From: Sphingobium sp. | GTDB taxonomy: Bacteria; Pseudomonadota; Alphaproteobacteria; Sphingomonadales; Sphingomonadaceae | Length of the DNA: 8,957 nt | Direction of reading: 5' to 3' | Assembly: GCA_020051025.1 (NCBI GenBank) | Contig: JAGVJS010000068.1 | Location: 1 to 8,957 of the forward strand | Shown: one piece after another, positions 1 to 6,086 of the stretch | Numbering within the stretch: the first letter of the stretch is position 1 | How the letters are laid out: each line of letters begins with the position of its first letter | Made by a program: the position numbers and the translations under genes | The notes under the pieces: generated by a model | What the model was told of the DNA's origin: nothing | Database searches by the model: none | Seen by the model: only the letters and a program-made list of their open reading frames with translations

Positions 1-192
1 CAACAACCGCCCTTTCAAGTCCGTTTCAGATGTCAGCGCTTTCCCTGCCGGACACAGCCAGCCCATATTCGCCGGATGAATCCTGTCGCCTTCCAGAAAG
101 ATGCGCCGCTCGTCATCCCCATGCGGGTCGGCCATGGCGCGTATACCGCACCCCATGGCGCATCGGCCGCATAACGTCTTGGTCGCGATCAT
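1..192 (-). CDS. Molybdopterin oxidoreductase, probably assimilatory nitrate reductase catalytic subunit (N-terminus only)
   Basis: This is the 5' end of a leftward gene cut by the left edge; 64 codons are visible from the ATG at 192. The peptide carries the N-terminal [4Fe-4S] motif of the bis-MGD oxidoreductase family (NasA, NapA, FdhF): C8-x2-C11-x3-C15-x31-C47, with the segment GDRIHPANMGWLCPAGKAL. The following SETDLKGRLL resembles the stretch after the fourth cysteine in assimilatory nitrate reductases, which is why nitrate reductase is preferred over formate dehydrogenase. There is no Tat signal before the cluster, which fits a cytoplasmic enzyme. The family reduces nitrate to nitrite at a molybdenum cofactor. 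It is divergent from modABC, which imports molybdate, and this supports a Mo-dependent role. An in-frame TAG 18 bases upstream (208-210) and the lack of another in-frame ATG after it fix the start. Substrate identity is inferred, because the active-site domain lies outside the window. Confidence 0.68.
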   Translation of the reverse strand, partial: MIATKTLCGRCAMGCGIRAMADPHGDDERRIFLEGDRIHPANMGWLCPAGKALTSETDLKGRLL

Positions 193-285
193 CGCCGTGC
201 ATCTAACCTATAGGGATGGCGGGAAAAAGGTCGCAACTCTCGTTCGCGGTTGAGTTGCCCGGCAATGCAGAGCAAATAGAGTCGC
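193..285. promoter_or_regulatory. Divergent control region between the molybdoenzyme gene and modA
   Basis: This 93-bp region must hold the promoters of two divergent genes. Two things are visible. A perfect 7-bp inverted repeat, GCAACTC at 233-239 and GAGTTGC at 252-258, has a 12-nt centre. For the leftward gene, a possible sigma70-like promoter has TTGCGA (complement of 231-236) and TATAGG (complement of 207-212) with an 18-bp spacer; CCTATAGG at 207-214 is itself an 8-bp palindrome. The left half-site of the repeat overlaps the proposed -35, so a bound protein could block leftward transcription. I see no match to the E. coli ModE box. The promoter call is weak; the inverted repeat is certain as sequence, but its function is inferred. 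Confidence 0.35.
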
Positions 286-1056
286 ATGAAGCCCTTTCTT
301 CTTCGATCGCTGTGCGCGCTCCTCATTCTGGGAGCAATCCATCCGGCGAAAGCAGCGAATGATCGCGGCCCTATGATCCTGGCCGCCGCCAGTCTTCAGG
401 ACGTGCTGGCCACCGCCGCCGTCGAATGGGCGCGTCAGGGCCACCCCCAACCCATCCTCACCTTCGCCGGATCTTCCGCCCTGGCGCGCCAAATCCGCGC
501 CGGCGCTCCTGCGGATTTGTTCATTTCCGCGGATGAAGACTGGATGGACAATGTTGAAAAGGGTGGTTTCATACAGCCGCGCACGCGGGCGGACATAGCC
601 GGTAACCGACTGGTACTGGTCACCCCCATTCGTCAGCCGGTCAAGCTGCAAATGGGCCGTGGCATGCCGATCGCCCGGGCGCTTGGCCCCTCCCGTCTGG
701 CCATGGCCGATCCTGACTCTGTGCCGGCCGGCAAATATGGCAAGGCCGCATTGACAAAGCTCGGGGTCTGGGCGGCGGTCGAGCCCAAAATCGTGCGCGC
801 AGAAAATGTCCGCGCTGCGCTGGCCCTTGTCGAACGGGGGGAGGCCCGGCTCGGCATCGTTTACGCAACCGATGCGCGCGCTTCGCGCAAAGTGCGTATT
901 GTCGGCATTTTCCCGGCCTGGACCCACCCGGCGATCCGCTATCCGGTCGCCCGCCTCCAGACCAGCCGCCATGGCGATGCGGACGGCTTCCGCCGCTTCC
1001 TGCTATCGCCCGGGGGACGCGCCGTGCTGACGCGCTACGGTTTCAGCGCACCTTGA
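286..1056 (+). CDS. modA: Molybdate ABC transporter, periplasmic molybdate-binding protein ModA
   Basis: This 256-aa protein captures molybdate (and usually tungstate) in the periplasm and delivers it to ModB. Residues 1-23 are a Sec signal peptide with a hydrophobic core (LCALLILGAI) and an AKA cleavage site, so the mature protein starts near A24. Family motifs follow in order: ILAAASLQDVL at 31-41, FAGSSALARQIRAGAPADLFIS at about 60-81, DPDSVPAGKYGKAAL at 142-156, and IVYATDA at 191-197. Removing the signal puts S36 and S63 at mature positions 12 and 39, and A148 and Y193 close to 125 and 170. These are the E. coli ModA oxyanion ligands, so the binding pocket looks intact. It is the first gene of modABC; its TGA overlaps the TTG start of modB. 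The ATG at 286 is preceded only by a weak purine stretch (AGAG). Confidence 0.95.
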   Translation: MKPFLLRSLCALLILGAIHPAKAANDRGPMILAAASLQDVLATAAVEWARQGHPQPILTFAGSSALARQIRAGAPADLFISADEDWMDNVEKGGFIQPRTRADIAGNRLVLVTPIRQPVKLQMGRGMPIARALGPSRLAMADPDSVPAGKYGKAALTKLGVWAAVEPKIVRAENVRAALALVERGEARLGIVYATDARASRKVRIVGIFPAWTHPAIRYPVARLQTSRHGDADGFRRFLLSPGGRAVLTRYGFSAP

Positions 1057-1754
1057 TCGCCGCCCTTTCTCCCGAGGAATGGAGCATATTGGCCTTGTCG
1101 CTGAAGGTCAGCCTGGTCGCCGTCGCCTTCAGCCTGCCCGGCTGCTTCTTCATCGCCTGGATGCTCGCCCGTTGGCGGTTTCCCGGCAAACTGCTGGTGG
1201 ATGCCCTTGTCCACCTTCCCCTTGTGCTGCCGCCTGTGGTGACGGGATGGTTGTTGCTGCTGCTATTCGGCATGAACGGGCCGGTCGGACGATGGTTGTG
1301 GGACGTTCTGGGCGTCACCCTCCTCTTCCGCTGGACGGGCGCCGCACTGGCAGCCGGGATCATGGCGGTGCCGCTCATGGTGCGGGCCATCCGCCTGTCC
1401 ATCGAAGCGATAGACAGGCGGATGGAAAGCGCGGCCGCCACGCTTGGCGCTTCCCGGCTGCGGGTCTTCTTCACCATCTCCCTGCCGCTCGCACTGCCTG
1501 GCATATTGGCGGCCGTCATTCTCGGCTTTGCCCGCTCCCTGGGAGAATTTGGCGCCACAATCACTTTTGTATCGGATGTGCCGGATGAAACCCGAACATT
1601 GCCGATCGCGATCTACGCCGCCATGCAGATGCCGGACGGGGAATCCATGGTCACCCGCCTCGCCATCCTGTCGATGATCCTGTCGCTCGGCGCCTTGATG
1701 GCCTCTGAAATCATGGTGCGGCGCATCGCGCGGAGCAGATATCATGTCATTTGA
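1053..1754 (+). CDS. modB: Molybdate ABC transporter permease ModB
   Basis: This 233-aa inner-membrane permease forms, as a dimer, the molybdate channel. Hydrophobic segments lie at about 11-38, 51-73, 95-112, 143-160 and 203-222, as expected of a five-helix ModB. The cytoplasmic EAA loop that contacts the ATPase is at about 125-151 (ESAAATLGASRLRVFF followed by SLPLALPGI), with the invariant glycine at G132. RSLGEFGATITF at 161-172 is characteristic of ModB and CysT/W-type permeases. The start is a TTG at 1053 that shares four bases with the modA stop (TTGA), so translation is probably coupled. Its end overlaps modC by 11 bases. The length is normal for the family. Confidence 0.94.
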   Translation: MIAALSPEEWSILALSLKVSLVAVAFSLPGCFFIAWMLARWRFPGKLLVDALVHLPLVLPPVVTGWLLLLLFGMNGPVGRWLWDVLGVTLLFRWTGAALAAGIMAVPLMVRAIRLSIEAIDRRMESAAATLGASRLRVFFTISLPLALPGILAAVILGFARSLGEFGATITFVSDVPDETRTLPIAIYAAMQMPDGESMVTRLAILSMILSLGALMASEIMVRRIARSRYHVI

Positions 1755-2364
1755 TGTCGATATCCGTCGCGCCATCGGTGACAGGACCATCGCCATTGCC
1801 TTTCGCACCGATCATCCGCTTGTCGCGCTGGTCGGTCCATCGGGCATCGGCAAAACCAGCATACTCGACATGGTGGCCGGCATCGCATCTCCCGATCGCG
1901 GGCATATCGCCATCAACGGCGATATTCTGTTCGACAGCGATGCGGGGATCAACCGGTCGATCGCGCAGCGCCACGCCGGCTATGTCTTTCAGGACCGTCG
2001 CCTGTTTCCGCATATGCGTGTGCGCACCAACCTGCTCTACGGCCGCCGCACCGGCATGGCGGTGGACATGGACGACGTGCTCGACTTTCTGGGTATTGGC
2101 CATCTGCTCGATCGCTGGCCCAGCAACCTTTCGGGTGGCGAGGCGCAGCGCGTGGCGATCGGCCGGGCGCTGCTCTCCGGCCCGCGCTTCCTGCTGCTCG
2201 ACGAACCCCTCTCCTCGCTCGACCGTCACCGCAAAAGCGACATTCTCGATGCGATCGATCAGATCCGCAGGCGTTCTCCGATCCCTATTCTCTACGTCAC
2301 GCATGACATGGGCGAAGCGGAGCGACTGTCGGCCATGATCGTGACCATGACCGACGAAGGGTGA
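1744..2364 (+). CDS. modC: Molybdate ABC transporter ATP-binding protein ModC, short form without Mop/TOBE domain
   Basis: This 206-aa ATPase powers the ModAB permease. All ABC nucleotide-binding motifs are present in order: Walker A GPSGIGKTS at 31-39, Q-loop Q83 (VFQDRRLFPH), signature LSGGEAQRVAIGRAL at 129-143, Walker B FLLLDEP at 149-155, the D-loop SSLD, and H-loop H187 (YVTHDM). The ATP site therefore looks complete. The protein stops about 19 residues after the H-loop, whereas E. coli-type ModC is about 350 aa and ends in a Mop/TOBE domain that binds molybdate. Only 58 bases separate the TGA from the convergent regulator gene, so no displaced Mop domain can lie directly downstream. 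The start overlaps the end of modB (ATG at 1744), indicating coupled translation. Confidence 0.92.
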   Translation: MSFDVDIRRAIGDRTIAIAFRTDHPLVALVGPSGIGKTSILDMVAGIASPDRGHIAINGDILFDSDAGINRSIAQRHAGYVFQDRRLFPHMRVRTNLLYGRRTGMAVDMDDVLDFLGIGHLLDRWPSNLSGGEAQRVAIGRALLSGPRFLLLDEPLSSLDRHRKSDILDAIDQIRRRSPIPILYVTHDMGEAERLSAMIVTMTDEG

Positions 2365-2367
2365 TGC

Positions 2368-2396
2368 GCGGGCGCCCGCCTGAACGAAGCGCCCGC
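2368..2396. terminator. GC-rich hairpin between convergent modC and the Ros/MucR gene
   Basis: A perfect 8-bp stem pairs GCGGGCGC (2368-2375) with GCGCCCGC (2389-2396) around a 13-nt loop, 3 bases after the modC stop and 26 bases beyond the end of the convergent regulator gene. There is no T-tract on either side, so it is not a canonical intrinsic terminator. Its place between two gene ends makes a bidirectional terminator or mRNA 3'-end stabiliser the likeliest role. Confidence 0.5.
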
Positions 2397-2422
2397 CAGC
2401 TTCACTAGGCCGTACCTGACTA

Positions 2423-2866
2423 TCAGGCCGTGGCTGGCTTGGCAGCGCCCCTCTTGCCCTGACCCGGCTTGCGGCCAAGGCCGATCTTGTGGGCCAGTTC
2501 CTTGCGGGTGGCGGCGTAGTTAGGCGCAACCATCGGATAATCGGACGGCAAACCCCATTTGGCGCGATAGTCTTCGGGGGTCATCTGATAATGAGTCATT
2601 AGGTGGCGCTTGAGCATCTTGAGCTTCTTGCCGTCTTCAAGACAGACGATAAAGTCAGGCTTCACCGATGCCCGGATCGATACGGCCGGCTCCTGCTTTT
2701 CGACAGGCGCCTCGACGGGCGTAGCCAATCCGGCAAGAGCGCTGTGCACGTTGGCGATGAGTGCGGCGACATCATTTACGCCCACGCTGTTGTTCGACAC
2801 ATGCGCAGCGACGATATCGCTGGTCAACGTGACGAGAAGTTCGGCTTGATTGGCATTATCACTCAT
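2423..2866 (-). CDS. Ros/MucR-family zinc-finger transcriptional regulator
   Basis: This is a 147-aa DNA-binding protein of the alphaproteobacterial Ros/MucR family, which regulates exopolysaccharide, motility, cell-cycle and virulence genes. The core runs from DFIVCLEDGKKLKMLKRHL (about 71-89) through THYQMTPEDYRAKWGLPSDY (about 91-110), PMVAPNYAATR and LAHKIGLG to a basic, proline-containing tail. Ros itself has two zinc-binding cysteines. Here the second is replaced by aspartate, giving candidate ligands C75, D78, H88 and H92, an arrangement known from some Mesorhizobium homologues. The N-terminal part (about 1-50) matches the helical oligomerisation region of the family. An in-frame ATG five codons upstream (2881) is less likely: the predicted transcript would start only about 10 bases before it, and MSDNANQAELLVTLTSDIV looks like a normal family N-terminus. 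The gene has its own promoter and lies downstream of kpsS in the same direction. Confidence 0.92.
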   Translation of the reverse strand: MSDNANQAELLVTLTSDIVAAHVSNNSVGVNDVAALIANVHSALAGLATPVEAPVEKQEPAVSIRASVKPDFIVCLEDGKKLKMLKRHLMTHYQMTPEDYRAKWGLPSDYPMVAPNYAATRKELAHKIGLGRKPGQGKRGAAKPATA

Positions 2867-2874
2867 TAAGGTGC

Positions 2875-2896
2875 GTCCCATTATTTCTGGTGGGAC
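2875..2896. promoter_or_regulatory. Inverted repeat at the start of the Ros/MucR transcript, candidate operator
   Basis: GTCCCA at 2875-2880 and TGGGAC at 2891-2896 form a perfect 6-bp inverted repeat around an AT-rich 10-nt centre. It sits immediately downstream of the predicted -10 element, across the expected transcription start and the start of the leader. Ros and MucR proteins are known to repress their own genes, so an autoregulatory operator is a reasonable inference. Alternatively it could form a small hairpin in the 5' leader. No direct binding evidence is visible. Confidence 0.4.
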
Positions 2897-2898
2897 AC

Positions 2899-2927
2899 TT
2901 TATAAGAACAATATCGATACTTGTCAT
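2899..2927 (-). promoter_or_regulatory. Sigma70-type promoter of the Ros/MucR gene
   Basis: On the minus strand ATGACA (complement of 2922-2927) and TATAAA (complement of 2899-2904) are separated by exactly 17 bases. Each hexamer differs from the TTGACA/TATAAT consensus at one position. The region is clearly more AT-rich than its surroundings. The transcript would start near 2892, about 25 bases before the preferred start codon at 2866. Confidence 0.62.
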
Positions 2928-2968
2928 GTGTGTGGATTTAAGCCGTGCGCATGATGGCTTCGCATGAA

Positions 2969-3013
2969 AGTCCACGCCTTCATAGTCAGCATAAAGGAGC
3001 GGCCTGGTGGACT
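2969..3013. repeat. Long-loop inverted repeat between kpsS and the Ros/MucR gene
   Basis: AGTCCAC (2969-2975) and GTGGACT (3007-3013) are perfectly complementary around a 31-nt loop. A second, shorter pair, GTCAG (2985-2989) and CTGAC (3012-3016), shares two bases with it, so the two pairings exclude each other. It lies 43 bases after the kpsS stop and upstream of the regulator promoter. It could be the end of the capsule transcript or a regulator site; it may also be chance. The rest of the 189-bp gap 2867-3055 shows no other gene. Confidence 0.25.
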
Positions 3014-3055
3014 GACGCAAACCTGCCTGCAAGCCCGTATCCCGGCAAGTGCAAC

Positions 3056-4318
3056 CTAATGCACCGCGACCCTGGCGCGCTGTTCGATCGGGGCGCCCGG
3101 CGCTTGCGACCGTTTATGCTCCAACAACCGCGCGACCGAATTGCTGACCAGCAGTTGCAGCCCTTCCTCGCTCAACAACCCTCCCCGCACCAGGCAGCGC
3201 TCGATCAGCACGCGACGAAAAGCGGAATATAACGGCAAATCCGGCGCCTTGGGCCTTTGCCAGAAATCGTCCAGACTGCCGGTGTAGACCACGCCGGGAA
3301 CTTTGTAGACGGCATGGCCCAGAACCATCACCGGTTTGCCGACATTCAGCGCCAGGGTGCCGACCGTGCTGTTGACGGTAACTACGCCGCGCGATTTGCC
3401 CACCACGTCGGCAATATCCCAGTCGGACAGATAGATAATCCGATCTGCCACGCCATAATGGCTGGCCAACCGACGCGTAAGCCGATCCCATCCGACCAGA
3501 CCGGGATCGAGCGGATGGCGCTTTACCACCAGAGACACGTCCTGCGGCGCATATTGCGCGAAACTTTTTATGACAAAGCGCAACGCAGCCCGCATATTGC
3601 CGAACGGCGAATGAATGCGGATCTGATAGTCCGAATTCAGTTGCAGCGGCAGGGTGAAGTAGGGCTTGTCCTTGACCTTGTCCCATTCCGTTCGCGACCG
3701 CCGCTCATGGCTGTTGCGCATGATCAGCTTCCAGCACCAGGCGACGGATTCCATCAGGAAGCTGTGCGGCCTGTGCGTCCTATAAAACGGGAAAGCCGGC
3801 CGCATCAGCGCCGCAGCCAGGCCATTGCGCATCGTGTTACGGGCGCGCGCGCGGAATGTCGATGGAATGGGGGGCAGGACCGCATCCTGTTCGGACAGGA
3901 CGCTCGCCTCTTCCATATACCATTGCGGGTCGAGCGGCAGCGTCGAATTGCCGTTCACGCCATCATCCTGCAACGTCATGAAGTCCGGCCGGATATAGCC
4001 CTCTTCCACGACATGGACGCGCAGACCGCGCAAGCGCGCCATGCCATGGGCGGACGCGTGATAGGGACGGCAATCGCCGTAAAGGATAAGGTCTGTGACC
4101 CCCTGATTGACGATGAAATCGTCGAAGAAGAGCGGCCAGTTGCGAAAAGAGCCCCGATAGTCCGTCGCATTGCCCGGCCAGTCGACCTTGTCGCCGCCAT
4201 TGATGTTGATTCGCAACGCTCGATGCCCACGCTCGCGCAGGGCCTCTGCCAGCATCGCGAAATATGGACCATGCGGTCCTTGCAGGAACAGAAATGTCTT
4301 TGCGGACGCTTCAACCAT
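3056..4318 (-). CDS. kpsS: Capsule polysaccharide beta-Kdo transferase KpsS (LipB family)
   Basis: This 420-aa cytoplasmic-face glycosyltransferase adds the first beta-Kdo residue to (lyso)phosphatidylglycerol, starting the linker of capsules exported by ABC transporters. The motifs match E. coli KpsS in order: FLQGPHGPYF at 11-20, NGGD at 40-43, YGDCRPYH at 80-87, VEEGYIRPDFMTL at 104-116, PLQLNSDYQIRIHSPF at 224-239, KRHPLDPG at 266-273, and VNSTVGTLALNVGKPVMVLG at 315-334. The length is slightly above the roughly 390 aa of E. coli KpsS, because of a C-terminal tail of about 30 residues rich in R, A and P. The ATG at 4318 overlaps the kpsC stop by 8 bases, and a weak GAG lies upstream, so translation is probably coupled to kpsC. 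No export genes (kpsMTED) are in the window. Confidence 0.93.
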   Translation of the reverse strand: MVEASAKTFLFLQGPHGPYFAMLAEALRERGHRALRININGGDKVDWPGNATDYRGSFRNWPLFFDDFIVNQGVTDLILYGDCRPYHASAHGMARLRGLRVHVVEEGYIRPDFMTLQDDGVNGNSTLPLDPQWYMEEASVLSEQDAVLPPIPSTFRARARNTMRNGLAAALMRPAFPFYRTHRPHSFLMESVAWCWKLIMRNSHERRSRTEWDKVKDKPYFTLPLQLNSDYQIRIHSPFGNMRAALRFVIKSFAQYAPQDVSLVVKRHPLDPGLVGWDRLTRRLASHYGVADRIIYLSDWDIADVVGKSRGVVTVNSTVGTLALNVGKPVMVLGHAVYKVPGVVYTGSLDDFWQRPKAPDLPLYSAFRRVLIERCLVRGGLLSEEGLQLLVSNSVARLLEHKRSQAPGAPIEQRARVAVH

Positions 4319-5948
4319 GCAGCAACTCGGCGAACAAAGTCATAAAACGGCGCAACTTCCCCTGTAGCATCCGCAGCCGAATAAGCCATGTCATCGGCGG
4401 CGTCGATCCATTTGCCATGCGGTCCACCATCACTTCCGGGCCGCACGGCAACCGCGTAACCGGATCGATATAGCGAGGATAGAGAATGAGCGCGCCCGCC
4501 ACAAGCTGATCCACGCTGAGTTGACGGCCACGGCGACCAGTCGATTGCGCCAGATCGCGAGTCAGCCCCCAGCCGGCGTAAAAAGGCATGCCATGCACCG
4601 TTACGGCACGGCCGCGCATCAACGCTTCAAAGCCGGTCAGCGACGACAGGACATGCACTTCATCCACCCGCTGCACCAGCTCCATCAACGGCGCACCCGT
4701 ATCGATGGCATCGGCATGCGCCAGGACAGCCAGATCGGACAGATGGCCCTTGCGGTGGCCGGCCTGCACATCGGGATGGGGGCGATAGACGATCCAGCCA
4801 TCCGGCTCCGCTGCGCGGACCCGCGCCAGAAAATCCAGATTGCCCGCAACCCCAGCACCGCCGTAACGAACGGACAGATCGTCCTCGACCTGCCCTACCG
4901 CCAATATGGTGCGACGCCCGGACGGCAGGGCGATCATCTTCCCGGCATCGGTTCCATATTTGGTGACACCGGCGGCACAGACCCGCTCACGCAATCTTGC
5001 CGCACGCTCGACCAGAGCCGGCGTGAAATCATGAGTCGCCAGCAATGTCTCCAGATCGTTGGCCTTGCGCGCATCATAATAGATGCCGCTCCGGTCGATC
5101 ACCACCGAACCGGGCGGGTGCAACGCCGCGCCCAGTCCACGCGACCGCAAAAACCCGTCCTCGACCTGCGCGACCGGGACACCCTTCGCGGCCGCCTGCC
5201 CGATCGTTCCGGCCGGTACGCGCGATGGCCAGATCGCCAACGCCCCGCCCGCCTTTTGCGCCCGTCTCAGCCCGCTATCCACCGACAGAAAGGGTGGCGT
5301 GCGCGCGCCGTCCCACAGGAAATGCCGGATCGCTTCCTTCTTCCAGAAAGCCATGCCGCTCGCCGCGACGATACCACGATTGCCATCCAGATGACGCCGC
5401 CAGTCGGCCAGTTGCTGAATGACCTGCGCAATGTCGATCGGCGCGTCCGCAAAACAATCGCGATAGCTGGCTGCCGCCAGCCGCATCTTCAATGCTGCCT
5501 GCAATTGCCCAGGATCGATCGCCGCGCCATCTGCCCCGATGACCGACACCCCCAGCAAACCGGCGATCAGCGCCAGTTCGTCATCCGGTGCTGCATGAAC
5601 AACGCAGGCCTGCTCCACCAGCGCCCAAGGATCGCATCCGGCCGGCAGACGACGCCCTTCAAGACCGGAAGACAATCCGGCATGCCCCGGGACGATGCCG
5701 ATCTGATCCGGATCCAGCCCTTCGACCGCAGCGGGATCGACCGACACACCGTCGCGCACGATCAGTCGCAATCCCTGCGGTCGGTGTCCCCAATAATCGC
5801 CGCCGACGCGCGCCTGCGCCAATAGCGCCAGGATATCGTCGCAAATCGACGCCTCACCGTCATCAATCGACGCCGGCGCGCTGACCGCAGCCGTCGCAAC
5901 AGCTATGCCGGCAAAAGGCGGCGATCGCAGGAACGGGACTGTCGGCAT
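4311..5948 (-). CDS. kpsC: Capsule polysaccharide beta-Kdo transferase KpsC (LipA family) with a reduced N-terminal module
   Basis: KpsC extends the Kdo primer made by KpsS into the poly-beta-Kdo capsule linker. E. coli KpsC (about 675 aa) has two homologous catalytic modules; this protein has 545 aa. Residues about 236-500 form one complete module: QVEDGFLRSRGLGA at 261-274, GIYYDARKANDLE at 288-300, VGQVEDDLSVRYGG at 351-364, YRPHPDVQAGHRKG at 388-401, and LSSLTGFEALMRGRAV then GMPFYAGWGLT at 434-463. Residues 1-235 look like the back half of a first module (linker segment WRRHLDGNRGIVAASGMAFWKKEAIRHFL at about 183-211, with only a faint trace before it) and lack EDGF, the PHPDV-type motif and the SSLTGFEAL motif. 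I place the start at ATG 5948 (MPTVPFLRSPPFAG). An ATG at 6050 would add 34 residues of non-family sequence across two inverted repeats. Confidence 0.9.
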   Translation of the reverse strand: MPTVPFLRSPPFAGIAVATAAVSAPASIDDGEASICDDILALLAQARVGGDYWGHRPQGLRLIVRDGVSVDPAAVEGLDPDQIGIVPGHAGLSSGLEGRRLPAGCDPWALVEQACVVHAAPDDELALIAGLLGVSVIGADGAAIDPGQLQAALKMRLAAASYRDCFADAPIDIAQVIQQLADWRRHLDGNRGIVAASGMAFWKKEAIRHFLWDGARTPPFLSVDSGLRRAQKAGGALAIWPSRVPAGTIGQAAAKGVPVAQVEDGFLRSRGLGAALHPPGSVVIDRSGIYYDARKANDLETLLATHDFTPALVERAARLRERVCAAGVTKYGTDAGKMIALPSGRRTILAVGQVEDDLSVRYGGAGVAGNLDFLARVRAAEPDGWIVYRPHPDVQAGHRKGHLSDLAVLAHADAIDTGAPLMELVQRVDEVHVLSSLTGFEALMRGRAVTVHGMPFYAGWGLTRDLAQSTGRRGRQLSVDQLVAGALILYPRYIDPVTRLPCGPEVMVDRMANGSTPPMTWLIRLRMLQGKLRRFMTLFAELLHG

Positions 5949-5966
5949 CAGAAACGGGTGTACGCC

Positions 5967-5989
5967 CGCGCAATATTTGTTGCGCGCAA
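5967..5989. promoter_or_regulatory. Inverted repeat just upstream of kpsC, candidate operator
   Basis: CGCGCAA (5967-5973) and TTGCGCG (5980-5986) are perfectly complementary around an AT-rich 6-nt centre, and TTGCGCGCAA at 5980-5989 is itself a 10-bp palindrome. The element ends 18 bases upstream of the preferred kpsC start. TTGCGC occurs in both orientations. This resembles an operator or a leader hairpin near a promoter, but I cannot point to convincing -35/-10 boxes. Confidence 0.35.
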
Positions 5990-6052
5990 CGTTAGGCTGC
6001 CGCCATCGCCTGATGATGCCCCGATGCGGGCCATGCCCCTGTCCTTCCATGC

Positions 6053-6080
6053 CTCGCGGCGACCATGTGAGCGCCGCGGA
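6053..6080 (-). terminator. Strong hairpin after the GT4 gene, candidate terminator or attenuator
   Basis: CGCGGCG (6055-6061) pairs perfectly with CGCCGCG (6072-6078) around a 10-nt loop. A G-U pair and a further C-G pair extend it to about 9 bp (6053-6080). The stem begins 6 bases past the stop codon of the glycosyltransferase gene. There is no T-tract on the minus strand, so partial termination or 3'-end protection is more likely than full intrinsic termination. Its position suggests kpsC may have its own transcription start between here and 5948. Confidence 0.45.
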
Positions 6081-6086
6081 AGAAGG

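Noticed and set aside
250..278. Sigma70 promoter for modA using TTGAGT and CAAATA
   Set aside because: The -10 matches consensus poorly and the transcript would start almost at the ATG.
208..972. Leftward 254-codon open frame opposite modA
   Set aside because: modA on the other strand has a signal peptide and all ligand residues; the antisense frame has none and would cover the divergent promoter region.
2365..2422. Displaced Mop domain of ModC after a frameshift
   Set aside because: All three frames after 2364 are too short before the convergent gene and hold no Mop-like sequence; the short ModC appears genuine.
2867..2881. ATG at 2881 as start of the Ros/MucR gene
   Set aside because: It lies about 10 bases from the predicted transcription start and within the inverted repeat; the ATG at 2866 gives the usual family N-terminus. 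It is not fully excluded.
4521..5825. Rightward 434-codon open frame
   Set aside because: It is antisense to kpsC and rich in R, H, Q and P with no domain; a codon-bias artefact.
5949..6050. N-terminal extension of KpsC to the ATG at 6050
   Set aside because: The 34 extra residues do not resemble KpsC, the segment runs across a perfect inverted repeat, and the only Shine-Dalgarno-like GAGG is one base from the ATG. Family-like sequence begins at 5948.
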